Notes: generated by a model not told the origin, from the sequence alone. 64,000 nt of DNA from Rahnella bruchi (GCF_003614975.1 NZ_QZWI01000017.1:39048-103047); one strand, 5' to 3'; numbered from the stretch's first letter, positions 37,001 to 45,099 are shown. A program made the numbers and translations.

Positions 37001-39552
37001 TGATGAGCGTGGCGCGGGTGGTGATCGACGACAGGCGCGGATCGCTTGCCGATCAGCTCAACCTGCGCATGCAGTTGCCGCACGTCAGCCTGCCTGCGTT
37101 GCTGCCGGTGCGTACTGCCACGGACAATACGCCGGTCGCCGCACCACCGCGCGACCTGATGTGTTTCAACGGGTTAGGCGGTTTCTCGCCGGACGGACGT
37201 GAATATCAGATTGTGCTTAACGAAGGTCAGAATACGCCTGCGCCGTGGTCAAACGTGCTGGCGAATGCCGGTTTTGGTTCAGTGATTTCAGAAAGCGGAC
37301 AGGCTTACACCTGGTTTGAAAATGCCCACGAATATCGCCTGACGCCGTGGGAGAACGATCCGGTCAGCGACAGCTCCGGCGAAGCATTCTATCTGCGCGA
37401 TGAGGAAACCGGCAGCGTCTGGTCTCCTGCACCGTTACCGGTACGCGGCAACGGCGGTTATGTCACCCGCCACGGCTTCGGCTACAGCGTGTTCGAGCAC
37501 ACCGGGCACGGGATCAGCAGCGAAATGACAGTATTAGTGGCGGAACATGCGCCGGTGAAACTGATTATGCTGACGCTGACCAACGCGTCAGGCCGCCCGC
37601 GCAGGCTGTCTGTGACCGGTTATGCCGAATGGGTGATGGCGGATTTACGCGCCAAATCAGCCATGCATATCGTCACCTCGGCGGCACATGTGGCACAAGG
37701 CTGCGGCGTGCTGGCGACCAATCACTACACCAGTAACGGCTCGCCGCGCACCGCCTTTTTCGCCGTAACCGGCGCACATTGCTCAGTGAGCGGCGATCGT
37801 CGTGAATTCCTCGGGCGCACCGGTTCAACCGCCGCGCCCGCGGCCATGAAAAACCAGCGCCTGTCGGATAAAACCGGCGCGATGCTCGATCCCTGCGGTG
37901 CCGTACAGTCGGCCACCACGCTTATCGACGGCGACCAGCGCACCTTTATCTTTGCCCTCGGTCTCGGACAAAACGCCGGTGATGCCGAAGCCCTGATCCA
38001 TCAATTCTTCCAGGAAGGTGCCGCGCAGGCTGAACTGGACAGAATTCATCACCACTGGCACCAGGTGCTGGATAAAATTCAGATAACGACGCCGGACAAA
38101 TCTGTCGATCTGCTGACCAACGGCTGGCTGATTTACCAGACCCTCGCCAGCCGGATCCTCGCGCGCAGCGGTTATTACCAGTCTGGCGGCGCGTTTGGTT
38201 TCCGCGACCAGTTGCAGGATACGCTGGCGCTGACTCACGCGGCACCGGAACGGATGCGTGAGCAAATCCTGCTGTGTGCTTCACGGCAATTTATCGAAGG
38301 CGATGTCCAGCACTGGTGGCACCCGCCAACCGGTAACGGCGTGCGCACCCGCTGCTCCGATGACTATTTGTGGCTGCCGCTAGCCATCAGCCATTACATC
38401 GCGGTGACCGACGATCACGCAATTGCAGAAGAACAGGTGCCGTATCTTGAGGCGCGTTTACTGGCACCGGGCGAAGAGTCGTTTTACGAACAACCGGTGG
38501 TCAGCGGAACCTTCGAAAGCTTGTGGCAGCACGGGATCCGCGCGCTGAAACATGGCCTGAAAATGGGCGAACACGGTCTGCCGCTGATGGGCGCGGGCGA
38601 CTGGAACGATGGCATGAATCTGGTCGGCCTGGGCGGGCGCGGTGAAAGCGTCTGGCTGGGCTTCTTCCTCTATGACGTGCTGCAACGTTACGGTGAACTG
38701 GCGGACATCCGTCAGGATGCCGCCACCGCCGCGTTGTGCCGCGAACAGTCGGCGCAGCTGAAACAAAACCTCAATGCTCATGCCTGGGACGGCGAATGGT
38801 ATCTGCGCGGTTATTTCGACAGCGGTGAAACATTGGGTTCACATGTCAATGCGGAATGCCAAATAGATGCCATCGCTCAGAGCTGGTCAGTGCTTTCCGG
38901 GGCAGGCACGCCGGAACGAACTGCCAGCGCCATGCAGTCGGTGGACAAATATCTGGTGGACAGTGACGCGGGCCTCATCAAACTGCTGACGCCGCCTTTC
39001 GACGGCAACGGGCCGAATCCGGGATATATTCGCGGTTATCTGCCGGGCGTACGCGAGAACGGTGGGCAATACACGCACGGGGCAATCTGGGCGGTGATGG
39101 CTTTTGCCAGACAGGGCAACACTGAACGCGCGTGGCAATTGATGTCGATGATTAACCCGGTCAATCACAGTCTGACGCCGGAGGCCGTCAGCCGTTACAA
39201 AGCCGAACCTTACGTGATTTCCGCCGATATTTACTCGGTGAATCCGCACAGCGGGCGCGGCGGCTGGAGCTGGTACACCGGCTCTGCAGGCTGGACGTAT
39301 CGCCTGATCACCGAATCTTTGCTCGGCATCACCCGCCACGGCGACGCCATTTCGATCCACAGTAAACTCCCGCAGGACTGGCCGGAAATCACCGTCACCT
39401 ACCAGCAGGGCAGCAGCCGTTATCTGATCACCGTCCGCCGCAGTACCGGAGAATATGGCGTCACGCTGGACGGCACACCGCTTGCCGGTGACAAGATCCC
39501 ACTCAACGATGATGGCGTTGAACACAGGGTGGAGGTTGAATTGGGAGAGTGA
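31018..39552 (+). CDS. ndvB: cyclic beta-1,2-glucan synthase (GT84-GH94)
   Basis: 2844 residues, nearly the length of Agrobacterium ChvB/NdvB. N-terminal cytosolic part to about 410, hydrophobic segments at about 411-470, then a glycosyltransferase domain with D633-S-D635 (ITLDSDTVLPR) and TRWIRGDWQLL (about 780). More membrane segments follow at about 820-865 and 945-990. The C-terminal third contains the GH94 phosphorylase domain with GAGDWNDGMNLVG near 2525. Known: such proteins initiate, elongate, set length by phosphorolysis and cyclise beta-1,2-glucan in one polypeptide. The product is exported to the periplasm by NdvA/ChvA-type transporters; none is seen here. GTG start with AAGG upstream. 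A strong terminator follows. Confidence 0.94.
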   Translation: MKNAVINWFKSKRAPPAPVITRRHRASALENPAPIRAELFSADQMERFGGKLALSHKLSGKKLPYYLLKRLDDNEKVLTRSCLILSSGEKASITPAGEWLLDNFYLIEEQIRVVRQLLPKNFGKGLPSLGAPHFCPRIYDIATEVVSHSDGLWDITTLTRFLSTYQSVRQLTLGELWAFPGMLRLALIENLRRVSIEVANAQQERNLADFWVNKLQDSAENDPASQIIVIADMARSNPPRTSAFVAELVRRLQGHGSILALPLTWVEQRLSEVGLTQREVIDKFNQQLAANQLSVSNSIMGLRQLTEMDWADFAENLSVVEKILHEDPAGIYASMHFDTRDNYRHQIERLSRNSRHDEAFVASRAVALAQQAEGAVPQHHVGYYLIDAGRKTLEKDLSVRFSWVTRMRGRLSQTPLLSWLGSLLLLTTAVTADALYRSAHPAMHWLWWSLLIPVVLVASQFALNLLSEITTRSRTPQPLPRLEYAGGIPVTASTLVVIPCLLGSRKNIEALISSLEVCYLGNALPNLNFALLSDFHDSPNPQNADNNALLAYAAQHIQVLNRRYPSAQGALFTLLHRDSELNSAQGVWMGYERKRGKLNALNRWLRDEGEPFSRIEGSTQAHLRQVKYVITLDSDTVLPRATAHQLVAAMAHPLNHPVYDEQRQRVVSGYAILQPRLAEEIPENGQGRYAALCSSVPGNDPYSSMSSDIYQDLFGEGSFVGKGIYDVDMFIRATDNTCPENLVLSHDLLEGCYARSGMLSDVVLYEQYPDHYLADVARKTRWIRGDWQLLNWLGFYVTQEDGKRCRNPLTMLSRWKLFDNLRRSLVAPALLVLIFSALLLVPDKLYWLGFIAVMLLFPVLVALVLDLFNKGPRRALVPHLKSVASATVSRISRVLLNLMTLPHEAVYSVQAILLTLWRLTVSHRKLHEWASVNISAKSRAHAPEYFYRRMWANPLAGVAVILLAAQSHMPLLGFAVPLGLLWFIAPRVLCWLSQPARRAVPDLDIQQQLYLRQTARQTWSFFEVFVNETENWLPPDNFQEIPQPVIAHRTSPTNIGLSLLANITAWDFGYITQGEVLERTSLTLDTLDKLEHYRGHLYNWYDTHTLEPLNPRYISSVDSGNLAGHLLTLSTGLRLWRTQPAVNIPAWMKGLEDTLNMAETPADAPLVVKLRESLKQAAGEKTEQSILHLREMRTLIPATAEGWLQRLAQQLDAGLQAWSDFYAELSPEVQNGLLPSLQWLAQQDARSAASLSRAIGLARQRLDIIGELEQRLNDHAHMDFRFLYDKNTHLLTVGYNCDAHKMDSGKYDLLPSEIRLTNYVTIATNQLPQKSWFALGRLFTVIEKQPSLMSWSGSMFEYLMPQLVMPAYPDTLLVQMCQTAVDRQIAWGKENNVPWGISESAYAAFDLNQNYQYHAFGVPGLGLKRGLGEDMVVAPYATMMALMIRPQQACQNLTVLEHCGARGEYGFYDALDYSPSRLIRGQIYIVVRSYMAHHQGMGFLALANVLLGAPMTARFAANAAFQSARLLLQERVPDAVELYSPRRHFESHDNTLQNVNIELREFTDTDSASPEIQLLSNTNYHLMVTQAGGSVSRWKDLTLTRWREDATRDNRGIFCYISDPQSGAVYSNTWQPFGKQKGNYHAVLNDFGAEFKRTQGSLTMQTHIVVSPEDDVEIRRMTVTHHGRHPRELEITTYAEVVLAPAANDTAHPAFSNLFVQTELVPAQEGILCHRRPREPEEQCPWMFHMMAIHGSVERETSFETDRAAFIGRGNTAASPQALRQAGPLTNSAGAVLDPVMSIRQRITLKPGVPVIIDMVYGISDTRLQSLMLLEKYRDHHIADRVFEIAWSHSQVVLRQLNATEDDAGLYNRLAGALVFASQEMRGDAQTVAANRRGQSGLWGQSLSGDLPIVLLTLTSDENIGLVTQLIRAHNYWRLKGLKVDLVFLCNDSGGYQQALQNQILGLVASGAGSSQTDIPGGIFVRNGEQLTQEDRTLLMSVARVVIDDRRGSLADQLNLRMQLPHVSLPALLPVRTATDNTPVAAPPRDLMCFNGLGGFSPDGREYQIVLNEGQNTPAPWSNVLANAGFGSVISESGQAYTWFENAHEYRLTPWENDPVSDSSGEAFYLRDEETGSVWSPAPLPVRGNGGYVTRHGFGYSVFEHTGHGISSEMTVLVAEHAPVKLIMLTLTNASGRPRRLSVTGYAEWVMADLRAKSAMHIVTSAAHVAQGCGVLATNHYTSNGSPRTAFFAVTGAHCSVSGDRREFLGRTGSTAAPAAMKNQRLSDKTGAMLDPCGAVQSATTLIDGDQRTFIFALGLGQNAGDAEALIHQFFQEGAAQAELDRIHHHWHQVLDKIQITTPDKSVDLLTNGWLIYQTLASRILARSGYYQSGGAFGFRDQLQDTLALTHAAPERMREQILLCASRQFIEGDVQHWWHPPTGNGVRTRCSDDYLWLPLAISHYIAVTDDHAIAEEQVPYLEARLLAPGEESFYEQPVVSGTFESLWQHGIRALKHGLKMGEHGLPLMGAGDWNDGMNLVGLGGRGESVWLGFFLYDVLQRYGELADIRQDAATAALCREQSAQLKQNLNAHAWDGEWYLRGYFDSGETLGSHVNAECQIDAIAQSWSVLSGAGTPERTASAMQSVDKYLVDSDAGLIKLLTPPFDGNGPNPGYIRGYLPGVRENGGQYTHGAIWAVMAFARQGNTERAWQLMSMINPVNHSLTPEAVSRYKAEPYVISADIYSVNPHSGRGGWSWYTGSAGWTYRLITESLLGITRHGDAISIHSKLPQDWPEITVTYQQGSSRYLITVRRSTGEYGVTLDGTPLAGDKIPLNDDGVEHRVEVELGE

Positions 39553-39576
39553 CGAGTTAGCACGTCGCCAGGAAGA

Positions 39577-39611
39577 AATGCCCTGCATGTGGATCGCAGG
39601 GCATTTTTTTT
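39577..39611 (+). terminator. Rho-independent terminator of ndvB
   Basis: AATGCCCTGC (39577-39586), loop ATGTGGATC, GCAGGGCATT (39596-39605): perfect 10-bp stem with a T-run to 39611. The run overlaps the stop codon of the convergent pectate lyase gene. Confidence 0.9.
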
Positions 39612-40707
39612 ACACCAGAACGCGGTAATCCAGCATGTTTCCCGCTGAACGTTTTAGCGCATCGACAAACTCCGGCGTCAGATCCCATTGCGGGAAATAG
39701 TCATACGGCGGCCTGACGACGGATGTAGTGTTAAAACCGCAGGCGTTTAAATCCGTTGTTGTGTCGTTAAATACCGAGCCCGAATCAGACAAATATTCGC
39801 CGCCAAACCCCTTGAACAATCTGCAAACAACCGTCTGCCCTTTCACGTTGAATACGTTCAGTTCGGACAACGTTCTGGAATCTTTTCCGATGCCAAAACT
39901 GTACTGATATTTGTATATCGGATCGGCGACATCATTATCAAACACGTTGTTAAACAGATGAACATTGCCGAAACGCACGCGCGGTGTGCGCTGTACCACA
40001 CGGGTAAACAGATTGTCGTGAAAGGTCACGCGCAGTTTGCCGGCGTCTTCTTCGTCATTGTTGTCGCTGTGGCCGATGAGAATCGTTTTATCGTGCAGGG
40101 TAAAAACGCAGTGCGAAACGGTGACGTAATCCGAGGCACGTTTGATATCCAGAGAACCGTCGTGCTGGACGTATTTCCAGCCATCGACGGTTTTATACAT
40201 GTCCATCGTAAAACGCCCGTCGCTGAATGTCACATTGCTGACCCAGACATGCTGGGCGCGAATGATACTCAGCCCGTCCCATTCCGCGTTCCAGCCATCG
40301 CCCTCTTCAAACTGAGGATCGACGTCGACAGGATTTTCGATGTAAATATTATGAATAATGACGTTGCTGACATCCTGAATAATCAGCGCGCTTTCAACGA
40401 ACCGGGCATTTTCATCGATACCCATCAGCGTCGTATTACTGCCGATAAATATCCTGCCGCGCCGGGACTGATCCTGACGGTTGAGATAAGGCACGCCGCC
40501 GCTGGCGTCAATCAGCCCGCCAATCCAGATGCGTTTCGGACGGTCGCCGGACTCCTCAATGGCCTGCCGGAGTTCGCCGATATTCGTGACGTAATAGGAA
40601 AGCTCAGGTTTTTCGCCGCCGCCGGTCGTGCCCCCTGCTTCAGAGGCCCAGCCTGCCGGGGTTTGGTACCAGAATTCATGCGGGGGAATATGATGAATTG
40701 ATTTCAT
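39610..40707 (-). CDS. pectate lyase (PL1-like) without visible signal peptide
   Basis: 365 residues of right-handed beta-helix. N-terminal PAGWASEAGGTTGGG is typical of the start of mature pectate lyases, and IDASGGVPYL, IGSNTTLMGIDENARF, NVIIHNIYIENPVDVDPQ, EWDGLSIIRAQHVWVSN and HDGSLDIKRASDYVTVSH follow. The catalytic strand is QRTPRVRFGNVHLFNN with two Arg. Known PL1 enzymes cut de-esterified pectin by beta-elimination with calcium. The start MKSIHHIPPHEFWYQ, confirmed by GGAG at 8 nt, has no hydrophobic signal segment, so export is unclear. It is convergent with ndvB and shares its terminator. Confidence 0.86.
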   Translation of the reverse strand: MKSIHHIPPHEFWYQTPAGWASEAGGTTGGGEKPELSYYVTNIGELRQAIEESGDRPKRIWIGGLIDASGGVPYLNRQDQSRRGRIFIGSNTTLMGIDENARFVESALIIQDVSNVIIHNIYIENPVDVDPQFEEGDGWNAEWDGLSIIRAQHVWVSNVTFSDGRFTMDMYKTVDGWKYVQHDGSLDIKRASDYVTVSHCVFTLHDKTILIGHSDNNDEEDAGKLRVTFHDNLFTRVVQRTPRVRFGNVHLFNNVFDNDVADPIYKYQYSFGIGKDSRTLSELNVFNVKGQTVVCRLFKGFGGEYLSDSGSVFNDTTTDLNACGFNTTSVVRPPYDYFPQWDLTPEFVDALKRSAGNMLDYRVLV

Positions 40708-40804
40708 TGAGACAGCTCCATTTTATTGAAATAAAAATGAGTGATGCCACCTGCTTTTCCGTCCTTAGAATGGGGATCCCGGCGTAGTACCGCGCCTTAC
40801 GCCG

Positions 40805-41302
40805 TCAGCTTATTGCTCGGTGTCTGGCAATATTTTTGTACAACGTAATACGATTGCTGATTTGTAATTTGTTAATCATGCGGGTGCGATGGGCATAAAA
40901 CGTTTTCATGTTCATTCCCAGGCGCTCACCAATTTCCTGCGTATCCAGCCCTTGCCGCATACAGGTCAACACCTCATTTTCCCGCGCAGAAAGTTTATAT
41001 TTAACGTGATAATTAAATCGTGAATTACTCACCAGAAAACATGACAGCACTTCATTTATAGGGCTGCGCCGGTCAATCAGCGTCACATTCTCGAGATGCT
41101 GTAAGGCGTAATAATCAATATCGTTGGAGATAAAGGCAAAAACCTTTCTTCCCTGGCAGACACAATCGGTCACCTGCGCATAACTGGTGGTCTCCACATC
41201 GACGATATAATAATTCTCATCAATCAGTTCCCGCGATAATAACGCGCTGAAGCCGAAAATAAAAAAATAATCATCAGAAATCACGGAGTCTGATAAGTCC
41301 AT
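40805..41302 (-). CDS. small LuxR/FixJ-type HTH regulator
   Basis: 165 residues. The C-terminal helix-turn-helix covers about residues 103-160 (KLSARENEVLTCMRQGL, then IGERLGMNMKTFYAHRTR), a complete LuxR DNA-binding domain. The N-terminal 100 residues have no receiver aspartate pattern and no TM segment, resembling the small orphan regulators that control fimbriae, motility or capsule in enterobacteria. It lies 547 bp from, and divergent to, the EAL gene. The neighbours (EAL protein, fimbrial operon) suggest a role in attachment. Function otherwise unknown. Confidence 0.85.
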   Translation of the reverse strand: MDLSDSVISDDYFFIFGFSALLSRELIDENYYIVDVETTSYAQVTDCVCQGRKVFAFISNDIDYYALQHLENVTLIDRRSPINEVLSCFLVSNSRFNYHVKYKLSARENEVLTCMRQGLDTQEIGERLGMNMKTFYAHRTRMINKLQISNRITLYKNIARHRAIS

Positions 41303-41849
41303 ATAAATTCCCTTTCCGTAGTTCCTTTTACCCTATTTAACTGTCAGTAATTCGCTTCATTTCCTTTTATAAAATTTACAGAAACCACAAATTTTTGACA
41401 CTACAAAAGTAACAGGAATTTTCTTTCAATTTAAAAACGTTCAATTCATCTTAATTTTTCATGATGAAAGGACATCAGCCTGAAATTTACCGCGTTAGAT
41501 AGTGTAAACCACCAATAAATAATCTTTTCGCAGCACTTATCACTACACTGTAGAATCAACTTTACGTTAAAATCCGCAATGGTTTGATAGCCAAAACTTA
41601 TGATAATTTCAAAAATGGATTTTTCTTAGTGAAAATACCTTGCAGCATTCACCACAATATTTCGTTCACGTCCGGCAGATTTTACACACTTAACAAAAGA
41701 TCAACATCGGCCTCAGATTATTTTTATGTGCGTCAATGACTACGCCTGTAGTTCCCGTCTGAAATATCACGTTCACGGGTGATCGTTTATAGAATGTTTA
41801 AACGGTATGATTTAAAACCTCATGTCCTGTTATTACCTTAGGGTGCGCC
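41303..41849. other. 547-bp AT-rich spacer between LuxR-type and EAL genes
   Basis: No protein gene or clear hairpin. A perfect TTGACA lies at 41395-41400 but with a poor -10. The region must hold both divergent promoters; its size and AT content suggest binding of several regulators or H-NS. Confidence 0.4.
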
Positions 41850-42695
41850 ATGCGTATTTTTAAACGGACATTTAAATCCGCCCTGTTATCTGCATTATCG
41901 GATAAAACTCTGGCGCAGCCGCACGCATTGCTTTTTATGTTGCGCAGGGCCATCAATAAACACCAGCTGATGCCTTTTATTCAGCCCATTGTGGATGCCC
42001 GAACCGGTGAAACGGTGGCGGGCGAAGTATTGATGCGCTGGCACCATCCCGCGCTTGGAAATATTTCTCCTGAGTATTTTATTCCGCTTGCTGAGAAAAA
42101 CGGGCTTATTTCCCGTATCACAGAGTCAGGCATTCAGTCCGTCGCCCGCACTGTGATGTCGATGGCATTTATCTGTCGCCCTGAGACCACGTTATTCTTT
42201 AACGTCTCTGCGGCAGATTTTAAAAATCACGCCATTGTGAATCTCTGCAAAGCGTTCAAAAGGGATACCGCGCAGCGGGATTTACGTATCGGGCTGGAAA
42301 TCACCGAAAGAGAAGCGGTTGAAGATACGACGTTGGTGAAAGATCTGTGCAAAAGCCTCGCGCTGTTGGGCGTTGATCTTTCTGTCGATGATTTTGGAAC
42401 GGGTAATGCTAACTACCATTATCTGATGCAGTTTCGCCCGCGCTATATCAAGATCGATAAAATGTTCACGGCCGGTGTTGAAGCCGACCCGGTGAAAGAA
42501 GCGATTGTGCGCAACATTATTGCCGTCGCAACGGAACTGCACTGCCTGACCATCGCCGAAGGCGTGGAAACAGACGCACAGCGACAAAAGCTCACCACCC
42601 TGGGCGTCAGTCACTTTCAGGGATATTTCTTCTCAAAGCCGGTCGAGGCTTCGGTTTTCTTCCATCAGCTTATGCACGCCCTTCCCCTGCGCTGA
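41850..42695 (+). CDS. EAL-domain c-di-GMP phosphodiesterase
   Basis: 281 residues, a stand-alone EAL domain with a short N-terminal helix. The catalytic elements appear intact: GEVLMRW (E59-V-L variant of EAL), FFNVSA, GLEITEREAVED, DDFGTGNANY, YIKIDKMF, IAEGVET and FQGYFFSKP, supplying the metal-binding Glu, Asn, Asp pair, Lys, Glu and Gln. It should hydrolyse c-di-GMP to pGpG in the cytoplasm. There is no sensor domain or TM segment, so control must be by expression or binding partners. It converges with the nine-gene fimbrial operon and shares its terminator. Possible partner of the LuxR-type regulator next to it. Confidence 0.92.
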   Translation: MRIFKRTFKSALLSALSDKTLAQPHALLFMLRRAINKHQLMPFIQPIVDARTGETVAGEVLMRWHHPALGNISPEYFIPLAEKNGLISRITESGIQSVARTVMSMAFICRPETTLFFNVSAADFKNHAIVNLCKAFKRDTAQRDLRIGLEITEREAVEDTTLVKDLCKSLALLGVDLSVDDFGTGNANYHYLMQFRPRYIKIDKMFTAGVEADPVKEAIVRNIIAVATELHCLTIAEGVETDAQRQKLTTLGVSHFQGYFFSKPVEASVFFHQLMHALPLR

Positions 42696-42738
42696 TCTGG
42701 TCCCGTTTTACTCTTCCCGCAAACGCTTCCCGATAACG

Positions 42739-42775
42739 AAAAAGGCGGCCTGCTGTGATGCAGTCCGCCTTTTTT
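42739..42775. terminator. bidirectional terminator between EAL gene and fimbrial operon 1
   Basis: AAAAAGGCGG-c-CTGC, loop TGTGAT, GCAG-t-CCGCCTTTTTT. Long stem with A-run on one side and T-run on the other, positioned between the convergent 3' ends. Confidence 0.9.
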
Positions 42776-42796
42776 CGATCCATTGTGCCTTTGTGC

Positions 42797-43912
42797 TTAC
42801 CAGTTCACATCAAGTGTGGCGGCTGCCGTGGCAGTGCCGGGCTCTGCGGTGGTTTTCGGGCACAATACCCATACCAGATTATCAGACCACGACTGTGTGG
42901 AAGACACCGTGCGCAGCGCCGCTTTGCTGCTATCCATACGCATCGACGAGCCTTTGGTGGTACATCCGGCCTCTGCGCTGGCGTTTGCGCCCATAAAGCC
43001 GCGGATATCCCCCGCAATACCGCCGCCTGCGGTCGAGATCATCGGCAGCGTGTAATCGTCGCCTGCCTGGGTTTTCGGCGTCACAGAATAGGTGATATCC
43101 GCACTGGTACCGGCGTCGTTAGTACAGTTCACATTAAGCGAAGACTGCACCGCAATCCCCTTGCCGTCCGTTGCCTGACCTACGGTCACGTCACCAAATG
43201 GCACGACCGCCGCTGTGTTCATCGAACATTGCGTGCTGGCCACTACCAGATCACTGAAACTCAGTAGCGACTGTCTGTTATTTCCACTGGTTTTATGCAG
43301 TTGCAGATAGGTTGTTGGCAACGGGCCTGCCGCGGCGCTTGGTGAAACATACACTCCGTACGAAACATTCATCGAAGTGCTAGACCCGTCAAGAATGAAG
43401 AAGTTGCCGCTGATCGAACGCTTTATCGCCGCACAATGCGACGCGGTGCCGGGCGTCTGCCAGTCAGTGATGATGGCCCCTTTACTGTCCCATGTGGCGG
43501 AATAGGTGTCGGTGACCACGTTGGCGTTGCCGGTCGGCGTCGCCGTAATGGTCGTCGCGTTCAGGCTGCCGGTCAGGACAATTAACACGCCCTTTTGGAT
43601 CTCGTATCCCGACCAACCGTCTACCGTGGTGTAGGGCAGGCCCGCTATTGAGCAGGTTGCACCATTACTGTCATTTGGCGTGGTTTGCCAGGCCGATAGT
43701 TTCCAGCCCCATCCGTATGTCAGAGCGGTGGAGCTAGCGTAAGGTCCATGAGCCGTACCGTTGATGGTCGGCGTCCAGGTACCGAGACGAGTATAACCCT
43801 GCGGGAGATTCACCGCGAATGCCGCCTGGCAAGATAACAGTGCAGTAGCGGCCATGCAGGTGATCCCGCATCGACGAAAGGCTTGCGCCAAAAAACGCTT
43901 AAAAACAGACAT
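42797..43912 (-). CDS. fimbrial tip-adhesin candidate B (last gene of fimbrial operon 1)
   Basis: 371 residues. Signal peptide ends near residue 33 (AAFA). The first half (about 34-230) is a candidate binding domain. The second half is pilin-like: FGDVTVGQATDG, SVTPKTQAGDD, GDIRGFMGANASAEAGC, WSDNLVWVLCPKTTAEPGT and the terminal TLDVNW with penultimate hydrophobic pattern. Its C-terminal domain is strongly similar to that of the adjacent gene (43969-45099). Known: in chaperone-usher systems, two-domain subunits sit at the tip, with an N-terminal lectin domain and no donor strand of their own. Receptor unknown. It ends 22 bp from the shared terminator. Confidence 0.78.
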   Translation of the reverse strand: MSVFKRFLAQAFRRCGITCMAATALLSCQAAFAVNLPQGYTRLGTWTPTINGTAHGPYASSTALTYGWGWKLSAWQTTPNDSNGATCSIAGLPYTTVDGWSGYEIQKGVLIVLTGSLNATTITATPTGNANVVTDTYSATWDSKGAIITDWQTPGTASHCAAIKRSISGNFFILDGSSTSMNVSYGVYVSPSAAAGPLPTTYLQLHKTSGNNRQSLLSFSDLVVASTQCSMNTAAVVPFGDVTVGQATDGKGIAVQSSLNVNCTNDAGTSADITYSVTPKTQAGDDYTLPMISTAGGGIAGDIRGFMGANASAEAGCTTKGSSMRMDSSKAALRTVSSTQSWSDNLVWVLCPKTTAEPGTATAAATLDVNW

Positions 43913-43968
43913 CTTTTTCCCTATATCAACAATTTTGTAAAGACTAAAATCTGGCTCGATGTGGTTGA

Positions 43969-45099
43969 TTACCAGCTCATGTCAAGCGTCACCGCCGCCG
44001 TGGCCGGACCGGGTTCTGCGGTCGTCCGCGGGCATAACACCCAGACCAGTGGATCAGACCAGTTCGTGCTGGTAGTGACCGTGTGCAGGCTGACTTTGGT
44101 GCCGTCCATCGGCAATGAGGAAGTGCGGTCTGCACAACCGGCTTCTGTGGTCGCGGATGCACCAATAAAACCACGTACATCGCCGCCCGCCACGCCTTTG
44201 TCCGACATCATCGGGATACTGAAATGGTCACCGGCCTGAGTCTTGGGCAGCACCGAATAGGACACCGGCAACGCGGTGCCGGAAGGATTACTGCACGTCA
44301 CATCCACTGAGGCGTTCACCGCGACCTTGCGCTCATCCGGCGTGACATCACCGAAGGCAATCGCAGGCGTTGAATTCACCGTACAGTCCATGCCACTCCA
44401 CGCCAGCGACAGGATACGCCGGTCAAAGGTCGCCGGCGTGACGTTCCAGCGGTAGCCCCGCGCGGCCTGTGCATAGACGGTTTTTGCTGCCATTTTGGCG
44501 GCTCCCGGCTGTACATAGACGCCGTAACCCATCGCCGACTGCGAGCCGCCTCCGCTGTTCATTTCCACCGCGCCAAACGACTGATTAAAGGTGGTCATCA
44601 CCCCCAGACAGTCGGTGCGAATACTGACGTCGCCGCTGCCGTTGCCGGATTTGTCCCATGACGCGGACGACACGGTGTTCAGATCCGGCGCACCGTTAGG
44701 GATAAACGTGCCACCGGTGGCGACCGGGTTCATCGTCCCGGAATTAATGACAATCTGGCCGGATATAGAACCGAACGGGATCATCAGAATGCCGGGAGAA
44801 ATTTCATAACCGCGATAGCCGTCATAGGATTTCATCGGATACATCGACGCACATTCGCCGCTGGGCACCGGCACGGGGGAAACCACCACGGTGCCCGCCA
44901 CGCCCGAGGCCATAAAAGGCACCACGTTTTGTGAGTAATACCAGCCGGGTTTATTGCCCGGAATGGTATCGCCCTCGGTCCACGTCAGCCGGGTGTTGAC
45001 CACGTCACTGACCACCTGATAACCCGATTTCAGCTCGAGTGCAGCGCAGTTCATTCCCCACATCAGAGCCACAGACCCCAATAACATCCTTGCAGTCAT
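43969..45099 (-). CDS. fimbrial tip-adhesin candidate A (paralogue of B)
   Basis: 376 residues from an ATG with AAGGAG 5 nt upstream. Signal peptide ends near residue 20. The N-terminal half (about 21-235) is glycine/serine rich and unlike adhesin B. The C-terminal half matches B: IAFGDVTPDERK, SVLPKTQAGDHF, GDVRGFIGASATTEAGC, WSDPLVWVLCPRTTAEPGP and TLDMSW. This layout suggests tandem duplication with diversification of the binding half. It is 56 bp upstream of B and 55 bp downstream of the usher gene, all in one direction. Confidence 0.78.
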   Translation of the reverse strand: MTARMLLGSVALMWGMNCAALELKSGYQVVSDVVNTRLTWTEGDTIPGNKPGWYYSQNVVPFMASGVAGTVVVSPVPVPSGECASMYPMKSYDGYRGYEISPGILMIPFGSISGQIVINSGTMNPVATGGTFIPNGAPDLNTVSSASWDKSGNGSGDVSIRTDCLGVMTTFNQSFGAVEMNSGGGSQSAMGYGVYVQPGAAKMAAKTVYAQAARGYRWNVTPATFDRRILSLAWSGMDCTVNSTPAIAFGDVTPDERKVAVNASVDVTCSNPSGTALPVSYSVLPKTQAGDHFSIPMMSDKGVAGGDVRGFIGASATTEAGCADRTSSLPMDGTKVSLHTVTTSTNWSDPLVWVLCPRTTAEPGPATAAVTLDMSW

